Of a DNA stretch of 64,000 nucleotides, positions 44,107 through 55,327 are shown piece after piece. A program made the translations under genes and the position numbers. Each line of letters opens with the position of its first letter. Position 1 is the stretch's first letter. The DNA is from Shewanella olleyana (lineage in GTDB: Bacteria; Pseudomonadota; Gammaproteobacteria; Enterobacterales; Shewanellaceae). The stretch covers positions 186,001-250,000 of the forward strand of contig NZ_JAKILD010000001.1 in the NCBI RefSeq assembly GCF_023283825.1, in the 5' to 3' direction. Below the pieces are notes generated by a model. It was not told the DNA's origin. It ran no database searches and saw only the letters and a list, made by a program, of their open reading frames with translations.

Positions 44107-46393
44107 AGAATTCCACTGCGTCACAGTTGGTAATCCAAACGCAGGCAAGTCTACATTATTCAATGCGCTTACAGGTTCAAACCAGCAAGTTGGTAACTGG
44201 TCTGGTGTTACTGTCGAGAAAAAAACGGGCTATTTCGCTTTAGATAATACCAATGTTCATTTAACTGACCTACCTGGCATCTACGATTTATTGCCTGCGG
44301 GAAACAGTTGTGACTGTTCTCTTGATGAGCAAATTGCACAGCAGTACCTTGCAGAGCAACGTGTTGACGGTATTATTAATTTAGTCGATGCGACTAATAT
44401 AGAAAGACATCTTTATTTAACGGTACAACTTAGAGAGCTCGGCATACCTATGGTTGTCGTACTCAATAAAATAGATGCTGCGAAAAAGCTTGGTATCACA
44501 ACTGATTTAGAATCGATGAGCAAAGAGCTTGGTTGCCCGGTTATTGCTGTTTGTTCTAGAGAAGAAGCTGATGTTAAACGAGTTCAAGATCAGGTCTTAA
44601 GATTATTAAATGGTGAAATCACAGAGTCACCATTAAAGCTTGATTACGATGAAAGCATCGAGTCAGGTGTAAAAAAACTGCAGCATCACTCAGAAGATCT
44701 AAGCCGAGGTCGTGCACTCGCCATGTTAGGTAATGGCAATGGCTGTGGTCAGTGCGATAGTACAAGCTTAAAAGATGTTGTAAATAACTGCACTCAAATT
44801 GCAGAACAGTCAGGAACAGATATCGAAGTATTAGTTGCTACTACTCGTTTCGATTTTGTTCAGAAAGTATTTGATAGTTCGGTTAATGTTGCTGGTCATG
44901 AAAGTGCTAGTGATAAATTAGATAAAGTATTGCTTCACCCTGTACTCGGTATACCTGTATTCCTATTTGTTATGTACTTGATGTTTATGTTCAGTATCAA
45001 TGTCGGTAGTTCATTCATCGACTTCTTTGATATTGCAGCAGGTGCGGTATTTGTTGAACAATTCGGTGCATTACTTGAGTCAATTGGCTCACCTGTTTGG
45101 CTAGTAACCATTCTAGCTGGCGGTATTGGACAAGGTATTCAAACTGTTGCTACCTTCATTCCTGTTATTGCTGCGCTATTTTTGGCTCTGTCAGTACTTG
45201 AAGCATCTGGGTATATGTCTCGAGCGGCTTTCGTTGTCGATGGATTGATGCGCCGTATAGGTTTACCTGGCAAAGCATTTGTTCCTATGATTGTTGGTTT
45301 CGGTTGTTCTGTACCTGCGATTATGGCGACAAGAACGCTAGGCAGTGAACGAGAAAGAATCGTTACAGGTATGATGGCGCCATTCATGTCTTGTGGTGCG
45401 CGTTTACCTGTGTATGCATTATTTGCAGCCGCTTTCTTCCCTGAGTCTGGTCAGAACTTAGTATTCCTGCTTTATATTATCGGTATTTTAGCCGCTGTTG
45501 GTACTGGCCTATTGTTACGTAGCACAGTATTACCTGGCAGTAGCAGTGCGGTTGTCATGGAACTTCCAAGCTATGAAATGCCTAAGCTAAAAGCGGTATT
45601 CTCTCGTACAACTAAACGTACTAAGAGTTTTATTATGGGCGCAGGTAAAACCATTGTCATTGTGGTTACCTTACTTAACTTTGTTAATGCGATTGGTACT
45701 GATGGTAGCTTTGGTCATGAAGACAGTAAAGAATCTGTGTTGAGTGTACTGAGCCAAAAAATAACACCGCTATTTTCACCAATGGGTGTTGAGCAAGAAA
45801 ACTGGCCTGCGACAGTGGGTATTATTACCGGTATTTTTGCTAAAGAAGCGGTTGTTGGTACTTTAAACAGCCTTTATTCTGACCCAAGTGATGGTGATGA
45901 AGAATTAGCGAGTTTATCTGAAAGTTTCTCTGAGGCTTTAAGCACTATACCTGAGAATTTATTTGGTATTGCGCCGGAAGATCCTTTATCACTCGATGTC
46001 GGTAATGTTGAAAGCATTGAAGAAGCAGCCGAAGAGCAGGGCGTAGATAGCTCTACCTTTAGTGCACTTCAAGCAGGCTTTACAACTAAGGTTGCTGCTT
46101 TCTCTTATTTACTGTTTATTTTGTTGTACACACCATGTGTTGCAGCGATGGGCGCATTAGTGAATGAGTTTGGTAATAAGTGGGCACGATTTGCCGCATT
46201 ATGGACTTTTGCATTAGCTTACGGTAGCGCAACAGTAGTTTATCAAGGTGCAAATATTGCTAAGCATCCAGTGCAATCTATCAGTTGGATTTCGTTCTTT
46301 ACCATTGCACTAATGGGCTATTACCTGTGGCTTAAGAAGCAAGGTAAAAAGAACCAGCAAATTATACCAGGTGTAAGAGTAATCACTGAATAA
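44099..46393 (+). CDS. feoB: Ferrous iron transporter FeoB
   Basis: The 764-residue protein has a cytoplasmic G domain: G1 GNPNAGKSTLFN near residue 10, G3 LTDLPGIYDL, G4 LNKIDAAKK. A helical spacer and the membrane part follow, with repeated gate segments such as GFGCSVPAIMATRT and SCGARLPVYALFAAAFF. It imports Fe(II) through the inner membrane. No feoC-like gene follows: the next feature is a terminator and then glnS. In S. oneidensis feoAB is beside the mtr locus; here 23 kb separate them. Confidence 0.96.
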   Translation: MTKEFHCVTVGNPNAGKSTLFNALTGSNQQVGNWSGVTVEKKTGYFALDNTNVHLTDLPGIYDLLPAGNSCDCSLDEQIAQQYLAEQRVDGIINLVDATNIERHLYLTVQLRELGIPMVVVLNKIDAAKKLGITTDLESMSKELGCPVIAVCSREEADVKRVQDQVLRLLNGEITESPLKLDYDESIESGVKKLQHHSEDLSRGRALAMLGNGNGCGQCDSTSLKDVVNNCTQIAEQSGTDIEVLVATTRFDFVQKVFDSSVNVAGHESASDKLDKVLLHPVLGIPVFLFVMYLMFMFSINVGSSFIDFFDIAAGAVFVEQFGALLESIGSPVWLVTILAGGIGQGIQTVATFIPVIAALFLALSVLEASGYMSRAAFVVDGLMRRIGLPGKAFVPMIVGFGCSVPAIMATRTLGSERERIVTGMMAPFMSCGARLPVYALFAAAFFPESGQNLVFLLYIIGILAAVGTGLLLRSTVLPGSSSAVVMELPSYEMPKLKAVFSRTTKRTKSFIMGAGKTIVIVVTLLNFVNAIGTDGSFGHEDSKESVLSVLSQKITPLFSPMGVEQENWPATVGIITGIFAKEAVVGTLNSLYSDPSDGDEELASLSESFSEALSTIPENLFGIAPEDPLSLDVGNVESIEEAAEEQGVDSSTFSALQAGFTTKVAAFSYLLFILLYTPCVAAMGALVNEFGNKWARFAALWTFALAYGSATVVYQGANIAKHPVQSISWISFFTIALMGYYLWLKKQGKKNQQIIPGVRVITE

Positions 46394-46413
46394 GCGATTT
46401 TAATGTTCAAAAT

Positions 46414-46445
46414 AAAACCAGCATTTTAATAAATGCTGGTTTTTT
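46414..46445 (+). terminator. Terminator after feoB
   Basis: AAAACCAGCATTT / AAATGCTGGTTTT stem with the loop TAAT and trailing T. Confidence 0.92.
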
Positions 46446-46549
46446 GTTTTTAGGCTACTATTTTTATCAAACAGGCATTGTAACTCGTGTAAAACTGTAG
46501 GATCATCGAAGGTCTGACAATTTTACCATCGTGCACTAAGAGGAACTCC

Positions 46550-48220
46550 ATGAGTCAAGTGGACAACGAAGTACGTCCAAGTAACTTCATACGTAATATC
46601 ATTGATGAAGACTTAAAAAGTGGCAAGCACAACAGTGTGCAAACCCGTTTCCCGCCAGAGCCAAATGGTTTTTTACACATTGGTCATGCGAAGTCTATTT
46701 GTTTAAATTTTGGTATTGCGAAAGATTACCAAGGTCAATGTAACTTACGCTTTGATGATACGAACCCTGAAAAAGAAGACATAGATTATGTTCATTCTAT
46801 ACAGGATGATGTTCGTTGGTTAGGTTTCGAGTGGTCTGGTGAAATTCGTTATTCGTCTAATTATTTTGACCAGCTGCATCAATATGCTGTTGAGCTGATC
46901 ACTAAAGGATTGGCTTACGTTTGTTTCTTAAATGCAGAAGAAACTCGTGAATACCGTGGCACCTTAAAAGAGCCAGGTAAAAATAGCCCATATCGTGACA
47001 CTTCGGTTGAAGAGAACCTAGCGTTATTTGAAAAGATGCGTAAGGGTGAATTCAAAGAAGGTGAATGTGCACTTCGTGCCAAAATAGACATGGCTTCACC
47101 GTTTATGTGTATGCGCGATCCAGTTATTTATCGTATTCGTTTTGCTCACCATCATCAAACCGGTGACAAATGGTGCATTTACCCAATGTACGATTTCACA
47201 CATTGTATTTCTGATGCGATTGAAAACATTACTCACTCTTTATGTACATTAGAGTTCCAAGACAATCGTCGTTTATACGATTGGGTGCTTGATCATTTAG
47301 ATGATTTCAATTTACCAAATCGCACAAGACAATATGAGTTTTCAAGACTAAATCTTGAATACACGATGATGTCGAAGCGTAAGCTGAATGATCTTGTAAC
47401 TCGTAACTTGGTTAATGGGTGGGATGATCCTCGTATGCCTACGATTGCTGGCTTACGTCGTCGAGGTTATACACCTGCATCGATCCGTGAGTTTTGTCAG
47501 CGTATTGGTGTGACTAAGCAAGAAAACTTAATCGAAGGTGGCGTACTTGATGCGTGTATTCGTGAAGAATTAAACGAATTTGCACCTCGTGCTATGGCCG
47601 TTTTGAAGCCGATTAAAGTCGTTATTGAAAACTATCCTTCAGATACGCCTGAAATAATTAATGCACCAATGCATCCGAATAAACCTGAAATGGGTACTCG
47701 TGAATTAGCATTTGGCAAAGAGTTATTTATTGATGCTGAAGATTTCCGCGAATCAGCTAATAAACACTTCAAACGTTTAGTATTAGGCAAAGAAGTTCGT
47801 TTACGTAATGCTTATGTCATTAAAGCTGAGCGCTTTGACCAAGACGACGAAGGTAACGTCACTACTGTTTATTGTACCTATGACAATGAAACTTTAGGTA
47901 AGAATCCAAGCGATGGTCGTAAAGTTAAAGGTGTGATTCATTGGGTTGAAGCTTCAACAGCAAAACCAGCTGAATTCCGTCTTTACAATCGTTTATTTAC
48001 CGAAGCGACACCTGCATCATTTGAAACAGTAGATGAAGTGCTAAATGATGAATCATTAGTCGTTCTAAACGGTGTAGCTGAAGCTGGTTTAGTTAATGCT
48101 GAGGTTGAAAAAGCTTATCAGTTTGAACGTGAAGGTTACTTCTGTGCGGACAGCAAAGATTCTTCAAAAGAACATTTAGTGTTTAACTTAACTGTGCCAT
48201 TACGCGACTCTTTTGCATAA
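46550..48220 (+). CDS. glnS: Glutaminyl-tRNA synthetase
   Basis: The 556-residue class I synthetase has the HIGH motif in [16 protein letters not shown] and the second signature as MMSKRKL. The conserved catalytic-core stretches include [15 protein letters not shown] [12 protein letters not shown] and [15 protein letters not shown]. The C-terminal beta-barrel anticodon-binding part ends [11 protein letters not shown]. It charges tRNA-Gln in the cytoplasm. GAGGAACTCC before the ATG gives a good ribosome site. Confidence 0.97.
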   Translation: MSQVDNEVRPSNFIRNIIDEDLKSGKHNSVQTRFPPEPNGFLHIGHAKSICLNFGIAKDYQGQCNLRFDDTNPEKEDIDYVHSIQDDVRWLGFEWSGEIRYSSNYFDQLHQYAVELITKGLAYVCFLNAEETREYRGTLKEPGKNSPYRDTSVEENLALFEKMRKGEFKEGECALRAKIDMASPFMCMRDPVIYRIRFAHHHQTGDKWCIYPMYDFTHCISDAIENITHSLCTLEFQDNRRLYDWVLDHLDDFNLPNRTRQYEFSRLNLEYTMMSKRKLNDLVTRNLVNGWDDPRMPTIAGLRRRGYTPASIREFCQRIGVTKQENLIEGGVLDACIREELNEFAPRAMAVLKPIKVVIENYPSDTPEIINAPMHPNKPEMGTRELAFGKELFIDAEDFRESANKHFKRLVLGKEVRLRNAYVIKAERFDQDDEGNVTTVYCTYDNETLGKNPSDGRKVKGVIHWVEASTAKPAEFRLYNRLFTEATPASFETVDEVLNDESLVVLNGVAEAGLVNAEVEKAYQFEREGYFCADSKDSSKEHLVFNLTVPLRDSFA

Positions 48221-48250
48221 GACCGTGTTATAGCTTTTGTTTAGATAAAG

Positions 48251-48280
48251 AAATGCCAGAGCGAAAGCTCTGGCATTTTT
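48251..48280. terminator. Terminator between glnS and the Bax-like gene
   Basis: The 12-bp stem AAATGCCAGAGC / GCTCTGGCATTT has a GAAA loop and a T run after it on the plus strand. It can also serve the convergent gene at 48315. Confidence 0.9.
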
Positions 48281-48314
48281 GTTTTTAGTGGTAATCCATC
48301 ACCTGATTATGAAT

Positions 48315-49298
48315 TTATTGATTAGCTGATATTAAATGAATTGGTGCGTCGTCACTTAAATAAGCCTCATCAACTTGATCTAATTTATTGAAGCGGATCA
48401 TCCCTTGGATACCATCAATATAAGCTTGACCACGCTCAGAGTATTTATCTAAGGTGTTAGCTAACTCTAATCCTGTTATTGGCTGTTTATCAGCTCTTAA
48501 GTCTCTTCTTAGCTCGCGTAACTTTATATAGGAAGCGTTTGTATTAATATTTAACATATAGCCTTCAACAGATGCTTGAGGTGTGTCAAATCTCGCTAAA
48601 CCATAATTACCTAATTCTTTGCGCTGCTGTTTAGGTACCATGCCATTTCCACTAAAATCCCACTGCCCAAAGAATGCGTTCCCTTCAAGGGTAAATCGTG
48701 ATGTTGCCCAGCCACTTTCTTCAGCTGCTTGAGCGAGAACAAGTGAAGGAGGCATGATATCGACTCGTTTTAATAATTGCTGACGTTGTTCATCAGTGAT
48801 AGCGTCTACTGATTCATTTATCACTCGGTATTTTTGTGCAATTGCTATCAGCTCTTTATCATTCAACTGAGCTTGTTTTACAACTTTTCTTTCGATAGTG
48901 ATATTTTCATTACTGATTAAAATTAACGGTGCCATCAATCTAAAGAAAACCATTTTTTTAAGCTGTACTGGTATTTCATTTGATGTTTGCTGCCATTTTT
49001 CACTAACACTTTCAAAGGTGAGTCTAGGTACTTCTCGCACACCCGCTTGCCAACTTTCTGTGTTGTAGTTGAGGGAATTAAACAGCTGGACAAGCTCATC
49101 TAAGGAGTTAAGGCTAATATATTTGGGTTCTAAAAGTGCTGATGAAGGTTTCTCAACTTCTGAAACTGTGATTTGTGCATCAGTGGAAGATTGAACCAAA
49201 TCAGTTTGGTTAGAAGATTTAACCCAATGGTTTATTGCAAATAAGCCAACTAGCAACAAGATCACAAAGAGAAGTTTTTGATAAGTGTTTTTGGTCAT
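48315..49298 (-). CDS. Bax-like protein with glucosaminidase domain
   Basis: The 327-residue protein has an N-terminal membrane anchor (KLLFVILLLVGLFAINHW, about 9-26). The domain of the E. coli Bax/mannosyl-glycoprotein endo-beta-N-acetylglucosaminidase family follows. Its signature is PPSLVLAQAAEESGWATSRF, then GNAFFGQW, YGLARFDTPQASVEGYM and YSERGQAYIDGI. A peptidoglycan hydrolase role in the periplasm is likely, with the Glu in AAEESGW as the catalytic candidate. It stands alone, convergent with glnS. Confidence 0.88.
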   Translation of the reverse strand: MTKNTYQKLLFVILLLVGLFAINHWVKSSNQTDLVQSSTDAQITVSEVEKPSSALLEPKYISLNSLDELVQLFNSLNYNTESWQAGVREVPRLTFESVSEKWQQTSNEIPVQLKKMVFFRLMAPLILISNENITIERKVVKQAQLNDKELIAIAQKYRVINESVDAITDEQRQQLLKRVDIMPPSLVLAQAAEESGWATSRFTLEGNAFFGQWDFSGNGMVPKQQRKELGNYGLARFDTPQASVEGYMLNINTNASYIKLRELRRDLRADKQPITGLELANTLDKYSERGQAYIDGIQGMIRFNKLDQVDEAYLSDDAPIHLISANQ

Positions 49299-49412
49299 AT
49301 TTTATCCTAAAGACTGTTGCAAGTTTTTGTAAACGTTGAGCGTATTGTAAGTGCGACAAAATGAGTGGTTTTAATTAATGAATTTGGTAAAACGAAATGA
49401 AAACACATTAAA

Positions 49413-49433
49413 AAAGGCGCGTAAGCGCCTTTA
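49413..49433 (-). terminator. Terminator after the Yip1-like gene
   Basis: AAAGGCGC / GCGCCTTT stem with a GTAA loop. It is followed by T on the minus strand, 19 bases after the stop. Confidence 0.85.
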
Positions 49434-49451
49434 ATTATAGTCTAGAAAATA

Positions 49452-50048
49452 TCATTGCATCATTGGGCCAAAACCTAAGCTCCATAAAATAACGCTGCTT
49501 CCCATTAATCCGACTAATAACACTAATCCAGCAGTAACCACTGAACTGGCATAGATAAAGCCTTTTTCTTCAGGAATATTCATAATAATAGGCACGCCTG
49601 CGTACAGTAAGTAAATCGAATAGGCTAAGCCAGCTAAACCAACGAGCATGATAAACCAAAGTACTGGGTACAATACAGCAATACCCACCATAAATAATGG
49701 TGTTGCTGTATAGGCTGCTAACTCTAACGCTTGAGTAAATGTTGGAGAAGCATCAAATGTTTTTGCCATCCAAAAAGATAAGTAAGCGAGAGCCATGACA
49801 CCTGCAATAAGACCGAAATACATCCCTACAGACATAAACATCGCACTTTGTGGTGTGAGAAATAATGGTTCTCCGTTAGCAGGATGCCAACCGATATAAG
49901 CTGTTGCGATAAAGCTACATACTGCGGGAATTAATGCGATAAGTAAGATATGACTGAGACTGCTTTTAACTGCCTCGTGATTACGTTCAATTGTTTTCCA
50001 CTCTTGTTTAGGATGAGTGTATAGCCCCATTAAGTGATTTAGTATCAT
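49452..50048 (-). CDS. Yip1 family inner-membrane protein
   Basis: The 198-residue protein begins MILNHLMGLYTHPKQEWKTIE, the usual start of bacterial Yip1 proteins (formerly DUF1282). It has five hydrophobic segments, about residues 32-52, 68-95, 103-130, 130-155 and 165-190. It is an inner-membrane protein of unknown role, with its own terminator. Confidence 0.85.
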   Translation of the reverse strand: MILNHLMGLYTHPKQEWKTIERNHEAVKSSLSHILLIALIPAVCSFIATAYIGWHPANGEPLFLTPQSAMFMSVGMYFGLIAGVMALAYLSFWMAKTFDASPTFTQALELAAYTATPLFMVGIAVLYPVLWFIMLVGLAGLAYSIYLLYAGVPIIMNIPEEKGFIYASSVVTAGLVLLVGLMGSSVILWSLGFGPMMQ

Positions 50049-50373
50049 TTTTATTATCCTTGTTTAGCATTCATACATAGCTCGCCAAACTTCAGACGAA
50101 CTGATCATAGCCCCATATATCAATCGACTTAATCAGCCCTACACATACTCAACTCGCTTAACCACTAGCTCATTAAGTAATAACTTCATCCCTTTCGAAG
50201 TTTATCCATTTAAGAAGATTGAAATACAACTTTAGCAACTATTGTTACGAAGATGTATAGACTATTTATTGAACATAAGCATCGATTCGTCAAGGGTTAA
50301 TCGTGTTTTATCTGTAGAAAAGTCCTTAACACAGGTAAAATACGTTCAAACCCTTATAAAAGTTTAGAACAAA
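50049..50373. other. 325-bp gap without a recognisable gene
   Basis: This is the divergent promoter region of the Yip1-like gene and miaE. I see no open frame with family character, no strong hairpin and no clear known operator. Confidence 0.6.
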
Positions 50374-51126
50374 ATGCAGCAATTACTGGCGCCCATTTAT
50401 CGTTTTTTAAAATGTGAAACCCCTGACAGTTGGATAGAAATGGCGAGTAATCCTGATAATTTATCGATAATTCTTCGAGACCATTTACTTTGCGAGCTTA
50501 AAGCGGCGCAAAGTGCCATGTTTTTGATACGAAAATATGCAGTAGATAAGGAAAGTGCGAGTCGATTAACTGAATGGGTGAAACCTTATGAAGAGTTTGC
50601 CTATAAAAGGGTTGGCGGTTTAACAAGCTTAAAAGGTAAAAGTAATATCACTAAACAGGTCACAGTTAGAGATAATTGCCCTTATGGACAGGATTTAGTA
50701 GATAAAATGGTGCTGCTGATAAAGGAAGAGTTACACCATTTTTATCAGGTCATGGAGTTAATGGATAAAAAGAATGTGCCTTATGAACTCTTAGAAGCTG
50801 GCCGTTATGCTAAAGGGATGATGAAACATGTTAAAACCTTCGAGCCTGATGCATTGGTTGATAAGCTTATTATCGGTGCATTTATTGAGGCAAGATCCTG
50901 TGAGCGTTTTGCCAAATTAGCGCCGCATCTTGATGCTGATTTAGAAAAGTTTTATATCTCTTTGCTCCGCTCTGAAGCTCGTCATTATCAAGATTATTTA
51001 TCACTTGCAGAGTCAATCTCGAATAAAGATATCAGTGAGCGCGTCGCGCATTTTGCCAAAGTAGAAGCTGAATTGATTTTATCACCCGATGAAGACTTTA
51101 AATTTCACAGCGGTACCCCAGCTTAA
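50374..51126 (+). CDS. miaE: tRNA 2-methylthio-N6-isopentenyladenosine-37 hydroxylase MiaE
   Basis: The 250-residue ferritin-like diiron protein carries the metal ligands in HLLCELKAAQSA, IKEELHHFYQVME, GAFIEARSCERF and SEARHYQDYL. It hydroxylates the modified adenosine next to the anticodon of tRNAs reading U-initial codons, using oxygen. The length matches the family. The gene stands alone; no obvious terminator is seen in the 176 bp after it. Confidence 0.93.
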   Translation: MQQLLAPIYRFLKCETPDSWIEMASNPDNLSIILRDHLLCELKAAQSAMFLIRKYAVDKESASRLTEWVKPYEEFAYKRVGGLTSLKGKSNITKQVTVRDNCPYGQDLVDKMVLLIKEELHHFYQVMELMDKKNVPYELLEAGRYAKGMMKHVKTFEPDALVDKLIIGAFIEARSCERFAKLAPHLDADLEKFYISLLRSEARHYQDYLSLAESISNKDISERVAHFAKVEAELILSPDEDFKFHSGTPA

Positions 51127-51302
51127 TAAAGTGATTTAATTATACATCAGGGGGGATGAAATACCTGCTTGACTAGTTACTAAATTTTAGTTGCTAAATT
51201 ATTATCTAGGATTAGTTTTAGGGGTAGTTGTAAGGGTTGTATTTAGAATTAATTATTGATGCAGTTTGGATAATTGGTTTATTTAATTAACTACTCAGTT
51301 AA

Positions 51303-52025
51303 TTACTTTTTAGCAGAGAAGGGCAGTTGCTGTAATTCAGCACTGTCTTTTTTTACAATCAAAATACTACCTTGCTCATACCAGTCGCCGACGACGATAC
51401 GTTGCTTATTGTCATCTAATTCATGAATAGCTGGGCGATGAGTATGGCCGTGGATCATTCTTTGGCTATGGGTATCGTTTAATAAAGCATCAACGGCAGA
51501 CTGTTCTACATCCATGATGACATAGCTTTTATCTTGATTTCCATTTTGGCTTTTATGCCTGATATCAGCAGCGATTTTTTGTCGAGTCGATTTTGGTAAG
51601 TGACAATAAATCCATTTAACGATTGCTGAGTTTCTAAAGCGGCGGAAGCGTTGGTAAGACTTATCTAAAGTGCATAAGCTGTCGCCATGAAGCACTACGG
51701 TTTTAACACCATATAAATCGAGAACTTTTATTTCAGGTAGCAATTGCATACCTGATTTAGCTGCAAACTCTTTACCTATCATAAAGTCACGATTGCCATG
51801 AATAAAGTAAATTGGCATTCGCTTTGAAACTTGTTTGATATGCGCAGCTATGTCGTCGGTAAAGGGGTCAGCGATATCATCACTGGTCCATACTTCAAAC
51901 AAATCACCAATAATATACATAGCCTCAACGTCAGATAAATCCGAGTTGAGATAGTCTATAAAGGCTTGGGAGATATCAGGACGATCGGCACTTAAGTGCA
52001 AATCGCCCATAAATACAGTGTGCAC
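51303..52025 (-). CDS. lpxH: UDP-2,3-diacylglucosamine diphosphatase LpxH
   Basis: The 240-residue metallophosphoesterase has the motifs GDLHLS, GDLFEVW, HGNRDFMIG, LHGD and HGHTHRP, which bind the two Mn ions. It cleaves UDP-2,3-diacylglucosamine to lipid X in lipid A synthesis at the inner membrane. It starts six bases after ppiB, so it is in an operon with it. Confidence 0.96.
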   Translation of the reverse strand: MHTVFMGDLHLSADRPDISQAFIDYLNSDLSDVEAMYIIGDLFEVWTSDDIADPFTDDIAAHIKQVSKRMPIYFIHGNRDFMIGKEFAAKSGMQLLPEIKVLDLYGVKTVVLHGDSLCTLDKSYQRFRRFRNSAIVKWIYCHLPKSTRQKIAADIRHKSQNGNQDKSYVIMDVEQSAVDALLNDTHSQRMIHGHTHRPAIHELDDNKQRIVVGDWYEQGSILIVKKDSAELQQLPFSAKK

Positions 52026-52031
52026 TATTGC

Positions 52032-52526
52032 TTATTCAGCAATGCTAGCACTGTTGATTACCACAGCTTCCAGTGGTACATCTTGATGCATACCACGGTT
52101 ACCCGTGCTTACCGCTTTAATTTTTTCAACAATATCGAAGCCTTCAACCACTTCAGCAAATACACAGTAACCCCAGCCTTGGCCAGTTTCAGCTTTGTGA
52201 TCTAAGAAAGTATTGTCGCTAACGTTAATAAAAAATTGCGCCGTTGCTGAATGCGGATCAGAAGTACGCGCCATTGCTAATGTGCCAACTTTGTTTGATA
52301 AACCGTTGTTTGCTTCATTTTTAATAGCAGCATTAGGTGTTTTCTGAACCATATCTTCAGTAAAACCACCACCTTGAACCATGAATCCATCAATTACACG
52401 GTGAAAAACAGTGCCATCATAAAAACCGTCTTTAACGTACTTGATGAAGTTTTCAACAGTTAGAGGTGCTTTTTCAGCATTAAGAGCAATTTTGATATCG
52501 CCCATGTTTGTGTGCAAAGTGATCAT
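52032..52526 (-). CDS. ppiB: Cyclophilin-type peptidyl-prolyl isomerase PpiB
   Basis: The 164-residue cyclophilin has the catalytic region [16 protein letters not shown] and [17 protein letters not shown]. No signal peptide is present, so it is cytoplasmic. It diverges from cysS (122 bp between the starts) and precedes lpxH. Confidence 0.96.
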   Translation of the reverse strand: MITLHTNMGDIKIALNAEKAPLTVENFIKYVKDGFYDGTVFHRVIDGFMVQGGGFTEDMVQKTPNAAIKNEANNGLSNKVGTLAMARTSDPHSATAQFFINVSDNTFLDHKAETGQGWGYCVFAEVVEGFDIVEKIKAVSTGNRGMHQDVPLEAVVINSASIAE

Positions 52527-52668
52527 ATTAAAATACCTAGATAAAAATTGTTGCGCGATTCTAACTTATCTAACGTGAGGCTTAAAGTGCAGTGTTCAAA
52601 ACAGTGTTGCTCATGGTAGACTTTGGCTCCATTATATTGGTATTAAAATGAGTAAAAGAGAACCATCG

Positions 52669-54051
52669 ATGTTGAAAATTTACAATAGTATGAGTCGTGA
52701 AAAGCAAGAATTTAAGCCGATTAACCCTGGCAAGATAGATATGTATGTATGTGGTATTACCATATACGATTTATGTCATATTGGTCATGGTCGTACTTTT
52801 GTTTCTTTCGATATGATTGTTCGTTACTTGCGTTACCGTGGTTATGAAGTGAATTACCTGCGTAATATTACTGACGTCGATGACAAAATCATTAAACGTG
52901 CTGCTGAAAATAATGAAAGTTGTGATTCATTAACTGAGCGATTAATTGGCGAAATGCACAATGATTTTGACTCACTCAATATGATGCGTCCTGATTTTGA
53001 GCCAAGAGCAACATTGCACATTGAAGAAATCATCGAGATGGTGCAAACACTTATTGCTAAAGACCACGCTTATGTGTCAGAAAGCGGTGATGTATTGTTT
53101 AGTGTATCTTCATATGCTGAGTACGGACGTTTATCTGGTCAAAATCTTGAACAGCTCCAAGCTGGCGCACGTGTAGAAGTAGAAGATACGAAACGCGACC
53201 CGATGGACTTCGTATTGTGGAAAATGTCAAAGCCAGGAGAACCAACTTGGGAATCTCCATGGGGACCAGGCCGTCCAGGCTGGCACATTGAATGTTCAGC
53301 GATGAATAGCAAACATTTAGGTAATCACTTTGATATTCATGGCGGAGGTAGCGATTTACAGTTCCCACATCATGAAAATGAAATTGCGCAATCATGCTGC
53401 GCCCACGGCACACAATACGTTAACTATTGGATGCACACCGGTATGGTGATGGTTGATAAAGAGAAAATGTCTAAGTCGTTAGGTAACTTCTTTACGATTC
53501 GTGATGTTTTAGCTCACTACGATCCTGAAACAGTGCGTTATTTCTTATTATCTGGTCATTATCGTAGTCAACTGAACTATTCAGAGGATAATTTAAAGCA
53601 AGCAAAATCGGCTCTTGAGCGTATTTATACCTCTCTAAAAGGCTTAGATTTGACTGTCGCTGCTGCCCCTGCTGAAGAGTTTATTGCTAAATTTAAAACA
53701 GCAATGGATGATGATTTCAATACGCCTGAAGCCTATTCAGTGGTTTTTGAAATGGTACGTGAAATTAATCGTTTAAAACTAGTTGATATGGCACAAGCGA
53801 GTGCTTTAGGCGTTAGCTTAAAATCATTAACAGATGTTTTAGGTTTAATTAATCGTGATGTTGATGCTTACTTCCAAGGTGAGGGCAGTGATGACGAAGT
53901 GGCCGAAATCGAAGCGTTAATTGTTGAACGTAATCGCGCCCGTACTGAAAAAGACTGGCCAGCTGCTGATGCTGCTCGTGACAGACTTAATGCGTTAAAT
54001 GTTGTCTTAGAAGACGGCGAAGAAGGCACGACTTGGCGTAAAAAGTCTTAA
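52669..54051 (+). CDS. cysS: Cysteinyl-tRNA synthetase
   Basis: The class I synthetase of 460 residues from the chosen start has HIGH in [11 protein letters not shown] and KMSKS in [12 protein letters not shown]. Zinc ligands are the Cys in YVCGITIYD, the Cys in WHIECSAM, and His/Glu in [10 protein letters not shown]. An ATG at 52648 would add MSKREPS, but E. coli CysS starts MLKIFNTL, matching MLKIYNSM at 52669. The extended start cannot be excluded because neither site has a strong Shine-Dalgarno sequence. Confidence 0.95.
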   Translation: MLKIYNSMSREKQEFKPINPGKIDMYVCGITIYDLCHIGHGRTFVSFDMIVRYLRYRGYEVNYLRNITDVDDKIIKRAAENNESCDSLTERLIGEMHNDFDSLNMMRPDFEPRATLHIEEIIEMVQTLIAKDHAYVSESGDVLFSVSSYAEYGRLSGQNLEQLQAGARVEVEDTKRDPMDFVLWKMSKPGEPTWESPWGPGRPGWHIECSAMNSKHLGNHFDIHGGGSDLQFPHHENEIAQSCCAHGTQYVNYWMHTGMVMVDKEKMSKSLGNFFTIRDVLAHYDPETVRYFLLSGHYRSQLNYSEDNLKQAKSALERIYTSLKGLDLTVAAAPAEEFIAKFKTAMDDDFNTPEAYSVVFEMVREINRLKLVDMAQASALGVSLKSLTDVLGLINRDVDAYFQGEGSDDEVAEIEALIVERNRARTEKDWPAADAARDRLNALNVVLEDGEEGTTWRKKS

Positions 54052-54121
54052 GACTTAATAAGGGAGCGATGAATTCAGCATCTTTATAAGTTGATTTAAT
54101 AAGTCGCTAATTTAGCAAAAT

Positions 54122-54150
54122 AAAAAGCCTGCAAATTTGCAGGCTTTTTT
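54122..54150. terminator. Bidirectional terminator between cysS and folD
   Basis: AAAAAGCCTGCAAA / TTTGCAGGCTTTTT is a perfect 14-bp stem without loop bases, with T on one side and A on the other, serving both convergent genes. Confidence 0.9.
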
Positions 54151-54217
54151 GTGTCAGTGACTGGTTTAGTAAAGCTTTATAAGGCTTAAATATTCATCAT
54201 GACTCAATAGACTTTAA

Positions 54218-55072
54218 TTAGTCGTGGTATTGCTCGGCTGCATACAGGGTATTTTCAAGCAGACTTGCAATGGTCATTGGACCCACGCCACCTGGTACAG
54301 GTGTGATAAATGCCGCTTTTTCAGCTGCGATATCAAACTCTACATCACCAACAAGCTTACCGCTTTCTAGTCGGTTGATACCCACATCAATCACAATAGC
54401 GCCAGGCTTAATCCAATCGCCAGGTATGAACCCTGGTTTACCTACTGCGACTACCAGCAAATCAGCTTGGCGAACTTTTTGTTCAAGGTTTTTAGTAAAA
54501 CGATGACATGTAGTGGTTGTGCAACCAGCAAGCAATAACTCTAACGTCATTGGACGACCTACAATGTTTGATGCGCCAACAATAGTGGCATCCAGTCCGT
54601 AGGTATCAATTCCAGTAGATTTGATTAAAGTAATAATGCCTTTTGGCGTACATGAACGCAGCACTGGGATGCGCTGGGCTAATCTACCGACATTATATGG
54701 ATGGAATCCGTCCACATCTTTATCTGGTCTAATGCGCTCGATGACTTTCGAGTCTTCAATGTGATCAGGTAAAGGTAACTGCACTAAAATACCATCGATT
54801 TTAGGGTCTTCATTACATTGATCAATTAACGCTAATAATTCTGTTTCAGTGGTTGTCGTCTCTAAATCATAAGAATATGACTCAAAGCCTACTTCTTCAC
54901 ATGCTCGGCGTTTGCTACCAACATATACCTGTGATGCAGCATCAGCGCCCACAAGAATCACCGCAAGACCTGGTACTCGCTTACCAGCTGCTTTACGTAC
55001 CAACACTTTTTCTTTTAATGTGGTTCTAATAGATTGAGCTATCGCTTTGCCATCAATATTTTGGGCCGTCAT
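54218..55072 (-). CDS. folD: Bifunctional methylenetetrahydrofolate dehydrogenase/cyclohydrolase FolD
   Basis: The 284-residue protein has the substrate and cyclohydrolase region [25 protein letters not shown] and [14 protein letters not shown] binding is at [12 protein letters not shown], and the C-terminal signature is [14 protein letters not shown]. It interconverts 5,10-methylene- and 10-formyl-tetrahydrofolate in the cytoplasm. It is a single gene, divergent from the tRNA operon. Confidence 0.97.
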   Translation of the reverse strand: MTAQNIDGKAIAQSIRTTLKEKVLVRKAAGKRVPGLAVILVGADAASQVYVGSKRRACEEVGFESYSYDLETTTTETELLALIDQCNEDPKIDGILVQLPLPDHIEDSKVIERIRPDKDVDGFHPYNVGRLAQRIPVLRSCTPKGIITLIKSTGIDTYGLDATIVGASNIVGRPMTLELLLAGCTTTTCHRFTKNLEQKVRQADLLVVAVGKPGFIPGDWIKPGAIVIDVGINRLESGKLVGDVEFDIAAEKAAFITPVPGGVGPMTIASLLENTLYAAEQYHD

Positions 55073-55235
55073 GAGTGTATAGTTTCCTTTATATGGCGCG
55101 ATTAAGATGAATTTTAACGAGGCGTATTCTACCAGTCAGCCATAGTCATGTCATGAATAATGCCTAAACGATTTATTAAAAACAGAATTTTTTGTTTGTA
55201 AAAACAGCAGCTGAACCAGAATGCAAAAAAAATCG

Positions 55236-55264
55236 TTGACGATAGTAAAGTGACTCGTTAATAT
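55236..55264 (+). promoter_or_regulatory. Stable-RNA promoter of the tRNA-Pro/Arg/His operon
   Basis: TTGACG and TAATAT are 17 bases apart, followed by the GC-rich discriminator GCGCTCCG, typical of stringently controlled tRNA promoters. Confidence 0.85.
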
Positions 55265-55327
55265 GCGCTCCGTTCTCGCAGATAAGCCGCTAAGTATTAA
55301 CTTAAACCTTATTTGTTACAGACATCT

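Noticed and set aside
51284..51305. Inverted repeat TAATTAACT/AGTTAATTA at the lpxH stop as a terminator
   Set aside because: The stem is all AT apart from one pair and overlaps the stop codon; too weak to support.
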